This document shows positions 1 through 8,080 of a DNA stretch of 64,000 nt, one piece after another. Both the position numbers and the translations under genes were made by a program. Source of the stretch: Atherinomorus stipes (Eukaryota > Chordata > Actinopteri > Atheriniformes > Atherinidae); NCBI GenBank assembly GCA_023101725.1, contig JALJCO010010291.1:103122-167121 (forward strand), given 5' to 3'. The first letter of the stretch is position 1; the number at the start of each line of letters is the position of its first letter. The notes beneath the pieces were generated by a model that saw nothing but the letters and a program-made list of their open reading frames with translations, made no database searches and had not been told where the DNA came from.

Positions 1-405
1 TTTTTTTTTTTTTTTCTTGCAAGTCCAAGTCAAGTTGTGAGTCACTTTTAGCTGCAATCTAAAGGCTGCAAAAACTATTATTTTGATAATCTACTAGTCA
101 TCGATTATTTTAGCGATCAGCCGACTGATCGGATCATATGAAAATTGGAGCATATTTACAGTCCCAGTCAAAAGTTTGGACAATGTCTCATTGAATCTAA
201 TGGAAGAACATGTCCAGACTTTTGCCTGCGAGCGTGTGTTGATGGAAATTGATGGAAATACGCAGTTCAAGAAAAGATGACCAGACAGGAAGGCGGACAA
301 GGCAGCGGAAGGTACAGCGAAAATTTTGAGAGGAAAACCAAAGCTTAAAGACAATAAATGATTAGTTGATTAATTGACTAATAGCGGCAGGCCTACTGTA
401 ATCAG

Positions 406-663
406 CAGGGTTGGGGAAAATATCGATACACTGAAATATCACAATATTTTCATATGCAGAATTCATATATACAAAAATGCAATATTGATCTATTTTACCA
501 ATGAAATCTTGTGAGATTTTGTAAGATAGCGGTGAAATCTCACAAAAAACTGTGAAATTTCATTAGTAAAATAGATCGATGCCACATTTTTAAATATCGT
601 TGTGATATCAGCATATGAAAATATCTGGATATTTCAGTGTATCAATATTTTATCCCAGCCCTA
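406..663. mobile_element. hAT-type fold-back MITE
   Basis: The ends form an imperfect inverted repeat (CAGGGTTGGGGAAAATATCG at left; CCCAGCCCTA at right) and the interior is also self-complementary, so the whole 258 bases can fold into one hairpin. The flanks carry an 8-bp target duplication, GTAATCAG at 398-405 and GTAATTAG at 664-671. The copy-3 version (60046-60293) has GTAATCAG on both sides. It has no coding capacity. Confidence 0.75.
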
Positions 664-1157
664 GTAATTAGTAATCTGTCAAGACTGCATTATAATATCC
701 AAGGAATTTAACATCCATACTCACCCTTTATTTCCCAGCATTTTATAACAGCGCTGATTTTTAGCTTCACTGACAAATACTTTGTTTCTTTGCTTTACCA
801 TAGTAGATGAACATGGAAATTTATTCAGACTAGTAAATAAATAAGCTCATAACATAATAAGACTCCTTGATTATGGGGAAAAAATCATTATTTAAATTGT
901 GATTATTCAAACAATTATCTTTTTTATGTTAAATTTTGCATTTATTCAACATTTCTCTGTCCAAAAAACTTTATTGATAATTTATGGAAAACATTTAATT
1001 TGAAAATTAATACAGGCTACAAATATGCATCTTACAGCTGTTTTGCAATATATAAACATTAAATGAATGAATCAAATATACTTTGAACATTAAGTAATGC
1101 ATACAGAAACATAAATGTATCCATGATGGAATGAGATATCAACATATTCTCCATATA
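664..1157. other. AT-rich flank without recognisable gene
   Basis: AT-rich sequence shared by all three unit copies (15508-16004 and 60294-60791). I see no ORF, RNA gene or complete transposon in it. It serves as proof that the neighbouring Tc1-type copies were duplicated together with their flank. Confidence 0.6.
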
Positions 1158-2722
1158 CAGGGAGTGCAGAATTATTAGGCAAATGAGTATTTTGACCACA
1201 TCATCCTCTTTATGCATGTTGTCTTACTCCAAGCTGTATAGGCCCAAAGCCTACTACCAACTAAGCATATCAGGTGATGTGCATCTCTGTAAAGAGAAGG
1301 GGTGTGGTCTAATGACATCAACACCCTATATCAGGTGCATTAGGCAAACAGAATTATTAGGCAACTTCCTTTCCTTTGGCAAAATGGGTCAGAAGAGGGA
1401 CTTGACAGACTCTGAAAAGTAAAAAATAGTGAGATATCTTGCAGAGGGATGCAGCACTCTTAAAATTGCCAAGCTTCTGAAGCATGATCATCCAACTATC
1501 AAGCGTTTCATTCAAAATAGTCAACAGGGTCGCAAGAAACGTGTGCAAAAACCAAGGCGCAAAATAACTGCTAATGAACTGAGAGAAGTCAAGCGTGCAG
1601 CTGCCAAGATGCCACTTGCCAGCAGTTTTGCCATATTTCAGAGCTGCAACATCACTGGAGTGCCCAAAAGCACAAGGTGTGCAATACTCAGAGACATGGC
1701 CAAGGTAAGAAAGGCTGAAAAACAACCACCACTGAACAAGACACACAAGCTGAAACGTCAAGACTGGGCCAAGAAATATCTCAGACTGATTTTTCTAAGG
1801 TTTTATGGACTCATGAAATGAGAGTGAGTCTTGATGGGCCAGATGGATGGGCCCGTGGCTGGATCAGTAAAGGCCAGAGAGCTCCAGTCCCACTCAGACG
1901 CCAGCAAGGTGGAGGTGGGGTACTGGTATGGGCTGGTATCATCAAAGATGAGCTTGTGGGGCCTTTTCGGGTTGAGGATGGAGTCAAGCTCAACTCCCAG
2001 TCCTACTGCCAGTTTCTGGAAGACACCTTCTTCAAGCAGTGGTACAGGAAGAAGTCTGCATCCTTCAAGAAAAACCTGATTTTCATGCAGGACAATGCTC
2101 CATCACACGCATCCAAGTACTCCACAGCATGGCTGCAAGAAAGGGTCTAAAAGAAGAAAAACTAATGACATGGCCTCCTTGTTCACCTGATCTGAACCCC
2201 ATAGAGAACCTGTGGTCCCTCATCAAATGTGAGATTTACAAGGAGGGAAAACAGTCCACCTCTCTGAACAGTGTCTGGGAGGCTGTGGTTGCTGCTGCAC
2301 ACAATGTTGATGGTGAACAGATCAAAACACTGACAGGATCCATGGATGGCAGCTTTTGAGTGTCCTTGCAAAGAAAGGTGGCTGTATTGCTCACTGATTT
2401 GTTTTTGTTTTGTTTTTGAATGTCAGAAATGTATATTTGTGAATGTTGAGCTGTTATATTGTTTTCCCTGGTGAATATAAATAATTGAAATGGCTATATA
2501 TTTGTTTTTGTTAAGTTGCCTAATAATGATGTTTGCCTAATACACCTGATATAGGGTGTTGATGTCATTAGACCACACCCCTTCTCATTACAGAGATGCA
2601 CATCAGCTGATATGCTTAATTGGTAGTAGGCTTTGGGCCTATACAGCTTGGAGTAAGACAACATGCATAAAGAGGATGATGTGGTCAAAATACTCATTTG
2701 CCTAATAATTCTGCACTCCCTG
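1158..2722 (+). mobile_element. Tc1/mariner-type transposon, copy 1 (dead)
   Basis: The 1565-bp element begins CAGGGAGTGCAGAATTATTA, ends with its reverse complement, and is flanked by TA on both sides (1156-1157, 2723-2724), the Tc1/mariner target. The inverted repeats are about 210 bp (1158-1368, 2513-2722). Each repeat carries GAATTATTAGGCAA or a close variant near its outer and inner edges, the IR/DR arrangement known from Sleeping Beauty-like elements. The transposase inside is broken. Confidence 0.92.
1384..2359 (+). pseudogene. Broken Tc1/mariner transposase, copy 1
   Basis: The remains of a DNA-cutting and joining transposase can be read in pieces. An N-terminal helix-turn-helix region (MRYLAEGCSTLKIAKLL, then a basic RKKR stretch) covers 1429-1800. 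The first catalytic Asp lies at about 1806-1820, the second in MQDNAPSHAS near 2086, and the Glu in SPDLNPIENLW near 2200. Counting across the break, second Asp and Glu are about 37 residues apart, longer than the 34 of classical Tc1. Lesions: TAA at 1420, a frameshift near 1785 before the first Asp, and a frameshift near 2134. Copies at 16230 and 61018 share both frameshifts. It cannot make a working enzyme. Confidence 0.88.
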
Positions 2723-3643
2723 TAATAAATGTTGGGATTTGTTTTCGTCTTTTTTAAACCCCTTTAGCGCCATAAGTTTAGAAGTAAAGTTAAGAGTAAC
2801 CAGTTTGAATGATTAAAATTGCATGAAGAAGCGAGGAACTTAAAATACACATGTGCAGTGGTGTCACCGGTGACCCCGGTGGTTTTAAAACTAGCATTTT
2901 TAGTTTAGATTTTTCACCTGTTCCACATGTTTGATGTCATGTTCTACACAAGCCTTGTCATGAACCATTAATAGTTTGACTCAGTTATATTACAGCAGGT
3001 AAACATGTTAAAGCCTGCCGGACAGTGGCTCAAAATGTCCACAGCTGGTGATCCTGCATTAGTGCACCAGAAAAATCTGTTTTTTGAGGCTTAAAATAAC
3101 TGTGTGAGCTGAGTACAACAAATATCATTATACATTTTTTTAAAAAATGAAAAAAGTCCCAATATTTTAATTAATTTGGACTCCATATACTTGCAGCTCC
3201 AGTAAGTAATGCATTCCTGATCGAGCAACAGCTGCTCTTTCTAATAAACAGACCCAGTAAACTGCGTTGTTTACAATGGATCTTATCCCAGTTTGGTCCC
3301 AGTTTAAAGTCATCATACTGTCCGCCACCTCAGACTCAATTTCCTCGTCCAATCGGCTGTCGGAATCCGCTCCGGCTCGGTTCCAATGTCGGACCAATCA
3401 AGTGGCCGGAATTGTTCCAATTGCAAGTATCAAACTTTTTACGTCCAATCACAGAGCCGGATTTTTTCCAATTTCTTACCAAGACCCTCCCACCCCGCTA
3501 GCAACATTTGGCTAACTTCGCTCCACTCGGACGCCCCGTAAGTACTATTTTCAGCTATTTTGTCATGTTTTCAAATCATTTATCTCCTTAAAGAATTGAT
3601 ACCTGGCTGACACGACTGCCACCTCTTTAACGGGCTGATTTTT
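2723..3643. other. Shared flank, empty hAT site and CCAAT-rich segment
   Basis: Bases 2723-3312 are shared with copies 2 and 3 and include GTCACCGG at 2863-2870, the unoccupied target of the hAT element found at 43922. Bases 3313-3560, present only in copy 1, contain four CCAAT motifs within about 150 bases (near 3348, 3394, 3444, 3467) and a good splice donor (CCCGTAAGT near 3536). This could be a promoter with a non-coding first exon, but I cannot identify its gene. Confidence 0.35.
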
Positions 3644-4420
3644 CATGACTTTTGAACTTTATTTGGCGTTTACCGGTACTGTTACGATTACGAGCGCCGG
3701 AACTCCCTTTTCCGAGCGTAAATTTTAACTCCAACACCGTGAAAATGAATGAAAACACGGTCTGTTACGTGTTTTGTCTAAATCAACTTAGTTTCACGTT
3801 GTTTTTGTGTAATTCGGCTCCTGTTTTCATGATTTTTGAGCTTCATTCAGGGTTTACCGGGACTGTTTACCATAACAAGCGCCGGAACTCCCTCCCCCGA
3901 ACGTAAATTTTTACTCTAACACCGTGAAAATGAATGAAAACACAGTCTGTTACGTGTTTTGTCTGTATCAACTAGGGATGCACCGATTGTGAAAGTCTGG
4001 GCCGATACCGATACCGATGTTTAACATAACAACTTGGCCGATGGCCGATGTTTTCTATTGTTTTCTGTTTTTTGTTTTCTATTTTTTTTTCTATTTTTAT
4101 TTATTACTTCCTTTGTGCCACAGAAATTTACAAGTCTTTCAGCTCTTACTCAGTCTTTCCTTGAATGAGCACAAATTCAATCAGACCAATTTATGAAACA
4201 GAAATAACCTTTAATGTCACTTGGTGGTTGACAAATATATATATATATAGGCTATATAATAATCCGCCACTGCCATCGGTGAATGTCATTTCTATTGGCC
4301 GATGGCCGATGGCAGTTAACAAGGCAAACATCGGCCGATACCGATGTCCAGCCGATGCATCGGTGCATCCCTAGTATCAACTTAGTGTCACGTTATTTTT
4401 GTGTAATTCGGCTCCTGTCA
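3644..4420 (+). repeat. 184-bp tandem duplication, second copy split by a MITE
   Basis: A unit starting CATGACTTTTGAAC (3644) is repeated after 184 bases (3828). Both contain the stretch AACACCGTGAAAATGAATGA. The second unit is interrupted at 3973-4373 by a hAT-type MITE and resumes at 4382. No convincing coding frame is kept across both units. Confidence 0.7.
3973..4373. mobile_element. hAT-type MITE, TAGGGATGCACCGAT ends
   Basis: A 401-bp non-autonomous element with terminal inverted repeat TAGGGATGCACCGAT and an exact 8-bp target duplication GTATCAAC (3965-3972 and 4374-4381). Its interior is rich in repeated GGCCGATG/CATCGGCC motifs and has no ORF. The 8-bp duplication and end sequence fit the hAT superfamily. 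Confidence 0.88.
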
Positions 4421-5086
4421 CGGGACTAAAACGGGTTACAGGACGTCATAGTAGACTTTATTGTACTTCATTGATCAGTTCTGATCTATGGTTTTGATCA
4501 ATAAAGTGTTTTACTGTGCTGATCTATTAACTAATGGACTTTGCTGTGCTGATCTATTGACGACTGAATGATTTTACTGTACTGATCTGTATTGATTAAT
4601 GGACTTTCAATCAGTATTGATCAATGATCAGAGGATGTGGGTGGGATTGTTCTGGAGCAGGGATCCAGCATGGTCCAGGCTCCGGCCAGCGAGCTTCTAC
4701 CTGCTGCTGAAGGACCGCCCTCATGCCACCTGAACCAGAGACCACTTCTACATTCATCCTTCTAAATAAATATTGAATCAAGTCGGTTTGTCGTGTTTTT
4801 TGTTAAATACTCAGATATTAATGACTTGGTGATAAATGCAGAGTTTCCATCATCATCCAGATCAAACTTGCAGCTGTTTGCTGTTGAGCTCTTATTACAA
4901 ATGATTTCAAATTAAATAAATAATACAATCATTTTCAGCTGCAGTACAGGGCTCAGAAAGACTGAGGTTAAAAACAGGACAACAATTTAATCAAACAGCT
5001 TTTATAGTAAATATGCAAAGATGTGAAACTGGCAGAACATCAGAGAAGTGATGACATGGTGACGTTAAACATCCAGAGAGTCAGAA
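4421..5086. other. Probable 3'UTR and untranslated sequence
   Basis: No gene is seen on the plus strand. Read on the minus strand, 4750-5086 follows the stop codon of the candidate exon at 5087 and contains AT-rich, UTR-like sequence. A plus-strand AATAAA at 4766 could be a polyadenylation signal of an unidentified transcript. Confidence 0.25.
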
Positions 5087-5361
5087 TCAGGAGAAGTCTT
5101 GGGTCTGAGTTTGAACTCGGGTTTGCTTCCAGTCTGTCAGTCTTGCTTCTGATGCTGCTGGACTCAGAGACGATCTTAGTCCGTCCTGGACACACAAGGA
5201 CAGCCGGCAGTGTTGTCCAACAGTGTCTTCATCCGTCCTCATCACCTCTGCAACCCTGCCGGTGGACCAGACGGAGATGTCTGGATGGGGGAGCAGCTCC
5301 CACAGCTTCCTGAGGACCAGGTCCTCGGTGATGGAGGACGATGTGAAGAGGGACAAACGTG
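5087..5361 (-). CDS. Candidate terminal exon of an unidentified gene
   Basis: The minus strand holds an open frame of about 90 codons with balanced composition and no repeat structure. It includes DISVWSTGRVAEVMRTDEDT and ends in a TGA at 5087-5089. A possible splice acceptor (ACCTGAG) precedes base 5361, and an in-frame stop lies just upstream of it, so the open frame would begin at the splice. I do not recognise the protein. The segment is absent from the duplicated copy 2. It might belong to the same minus-strand gene as the exons at 14837-15222, but nothing visible joins them. A chance ORF cannot be excluded. Confidence 0.3.
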
Positions 5362-6470
5362 CTCAGGTCTCCCGTCACTGGTACAACAGGAGGAGATGAG
5401 AGGAGCTTTCAGTCACAACAAAATCACTCTGCTGAGGTCAAAGGTCAGGCCAGGAGGAACTTGGAACAAGAATATTCCCACATAAATATCCATACATATA
5501 TACAATGTATATCATGGATGTTTCAGTACATGTAATGTAGATATAAATATGATCTTAAACACACATCTGACTCCCATCAGACAGACGTGCACATCCATGT
5601 TGACATACAACAGCTTCCAGTTACAGAATATTAATATTATGGTGGAGACGTGTTCAGGAAATTTTTGGTGTGTTGCATGTATGGTTTGTGCACATGCAGG
5701 GTTTTGAGAGTTCAGGTGTAGAGTCTCTCCTCTGTCTTTAAACCATTTTTTGACACATTTTACATTGACGTGGTACAGATATACAGTCTCTCCTCAGTCT
5801 TGAGGATTTTTTCTTGTCTTTGAACCATTTTTAAACACATTTTACATTGACGTGGTACAGATATACAGTCTCTCCTCAGTCTTGCGAATTTTTTTTCTTG
5901 GCTTTCAAGACTTTTCCCGTCTTCCACCATGTTACAAGGCACGCAGCGATGGAATGTAGCAGAAGTTTGTAGTTTGAGACTTTATTCTGGTCTTTTTTTT
6001 ACCACATTGCAGGCCATATACCAGAGGTATTCCATACAGATATGTAATATCTTCTCTGACTTGAAGCTTTTTTTTATCAGTTCTCACTTCTTACTCATAT
6101 TTTGTGTGTTGAGGGCGCTGACCAGTCAAAACCTCCCATTTGAGAACATTTCCCATCTGTCGCCTTCTGCGGGAATCGAACCCACGGCCACAGCAGCTCC
6201 GCTCGGGGGGGGCCTTTCCCCTCCCCTCCTCCCCCCACAGAGAAGAATGAGCACCTTCCTTCTGCCAGTAAATGTCTCATTCTTCTCCAGAACTCATTGA
6301 TAATATTAAGCTTTCACCGTGACCAGCGCCTGAAGTTGCCATGACTCACCTCCAGGTGTGGTTAAGGTGGATGTGGTACCACCGAATATCTATACCACTG
6401 ACGTTGCAGTTTGCTGCTCTTACATTTGTCTGTTTTATTAAGTTTTTAATGTCCAAAGTTACAGCGATGC
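5362..6470. other. Non-coding stretch with short tandem repeat
   Basis: Contains an 82-bp tandem duplication (5755 and 5837; both carry ACATTTTACATTGACGTGG and a CAGTCTCTCCTCAGTCTTG stretch) and, on the minus strand near 6165-6200, a TGGGTTCGATTCCC motif like a tRNA B box without a matching A box. I see no gene. From about 6263 the sequence matches copy 2 at 47568. Confidence 0.45.
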
Positions 6471-7344
6471 GGTATCAGACGTGCTCACGTGCTGCCGTTG
6501 CTTTGATTGACTGTGTGTGCGGGAGGCGCGTGTCTGTGTGACGTCTCGGGAAATGACAGCTGTCCCTATCAGAGAAATCCAGTGACTACACCACTGGATT
6601 TAATGACTGTGATATGATTATTATCGCATATCCCTGCAGCTAACTACACGGACCGTCTGCGTTCTGTCGGTACATCTGTGTCTGTTTTATCAGATGGAAG
6701 TTCCGTCTGATCAGACCTGATTGTTGTTATTCAGAAGCAGCAGAACCACCTGAATTTCTCACGTAATTCCTGATTATAAGTGTCTGTAAACTCATCTAAA
6801 GTCCAGGACAAACTAGTCATCAGTGATGCCAGCATTCAGCTAATGTCCAGTACTTGTGCTTTAGCTCCAAGTTGAATTTCACTTTCCTCTAATCGTTGTT
6901 GTTGTTCGGGGGTTTGAATAAATGAAGCCGCAGCATTCATCTGCTGGTTAAGCGTCGTGGGATTTATAATTCCAAAACTGGTCTGATTTGTAGGCACTTA
7001 CACCACAAACCAGAAGGGAAAACTATCAGAAAAAGGGCAGGGGTGGGGGTGAGTCCATGTCCTGGCTGTACCTGCTTCGCTGGATTAAATGTGGATCTTG
7101 GTTGTTAATTATTGCCGTTTTTATCGTAACGGTTTCTTGTCTCTGTAGATAAAGTCTCCTGGTAAATCCGTGTCTCTTTTTTAGACTTAACATATTTTTT
7201 AAATTACTTCAAATCGGAACTCAGTCTCACCAACGAACTCAGGTAAATAGGTAAACATTTAACCAACCATTCAAACCAGCATGACGAAGACCCCCCACAA
7301 TGCAACGCGGCATCGACTTTCTTCTTTTCGCTTGTGGCTAGGGT
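6471..7344. other. Upstream region of the coiled-coil gene
   Basis: This stretch is conserved in copy 2 (47655-48538). It contains a CACGTG E-box near 6487. I see no ORF of note, and it most likely belongs to the upstream region of the gene starting at 7531. Confidence 0.35.
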
Positions 7345-7356
7345 CGCGCATGCGCT
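7345..7356 (+). promoter_or_regulatory. NRF1-like site
   Basis: CGCGCATGCGCT matches the NRF1 consensus. It lies 175 bases before the start codon at 7531, and copy 2 keeps it unchanged (48539-48550). Confidence 0.65.
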
Positions 7357-7360
7357 TGGA

Positions 7361-7374
7361 GTCACCATAGCAAC
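7361..7374 (+). promoter_or_regulatory. RFX X-box
   Basis: GTCACCATAGCAAC fits the two half-sites of the RFX X-box (GTNRCC, 2-base spacer, RGYAAC), the motif that drives many ciliary genes. It is identical in copy 2 (48555-48568) and sits five bases after the NRF1-like site. Confidence 0.7.
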
Positions 7375-7446
7375 CAGCTGCCTTTATCGTCACACAGGAG
7401 AAAAAAGCCACCTGCTTCGTTGCGTCATTCGTGATCAAAGGCATAC

Positions 7447-7454
7447 TGACGTCA
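7447..7454 (+). promoter_or_regulatory. cAMP response element (CRE)
   Basis: A perfect palindromic TGACGTCA lies 77 bases before the start codon, the usual proximal position for CREB/CREM/ATF binding. Copy 2 has the same site at 48641-48648. Confidence 0.7.
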
Positions 7455-7530
7455 TTGCAGACACAGAGTTTAGGAACGCGACAGGATATACTTCTTTTGG
7501 CATTCTTTTCTGAACTTTCACCGAGACAAC

Positions 7531-8080
7531 ATGGAAATATTAGCTTTAGTTACAGCTTTAGCCACTGTGTTAAGCCTAATGTGGGCCAGGTGGCATTCTT
7601 TTAAAAATCTTCAAATAAACATGAAGACATCACTTTTACACATAGCTTTGGCTGCTATGTTATACCTACTGTGTGACCAACGGCCCTCTTTTCCAATCGA
7701 TCAAGTAAACATGATGATAATACTTTTAGTCATAGCTTTGGCCGTTGTGTTATACCTACTGTGGGACAAGTGGCCATCTTTTCAAAACCCTCAAGTAAAC
7801 ATGAAGATAATACTTTTAGTCATAGCTTTGGCAGCTGTGTTATACCTACTGTGGGACAAGTGGCCTTTTCAAAACCCTCAAATAAACCCGAAGAAAATAC
7901 TTTCAGTCATATCTTCAGGCGCAGCCTTAGACGTTGTGTTTCACCAATTGTGGGACACGTGGCATTTTTCTCAAAACCTTCAAATATACAACATGGAGAT
8001 ATTAGCTTCAGCCGTCGTTTTAGCCGCTGTAGTATGCATGATTATATTTTTTTGTTATACATACAGTTGGTTCCAATGTC
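7531..8080 (+). repeat. 90-bp tandem repeats encoding membrane helices
   Basis: ATG-led units begin at 7531, 7621, 7711, 7801 and, less clearly, 7888, followed by a related segment at 7993. The third and fourth are almost identical (ATAATACTTTTAGTCATAGC in both; lengths 90 and 87). The units keep frame, so each adds one hydrophobic helix plus linker. The pattern is repeated in copy 2 from 48725. Confidence 0.85.

Noticed and set aside
1357..1761. Minus-strand ORF of 134 codons across the Tc1-type element (also 16203-16607 and 61054-61395)
   Set aside because: It is the antisense of the transposase helix-turn-helix region, repeated in all copies for that reason.
6160..6205. tRNA gene or SINE on the minus strand
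   Set aside because: Only a B-box-like TGGGTTCGATTCCC is visible; no A box, anticodon arm or acceptor stem pairs with it.
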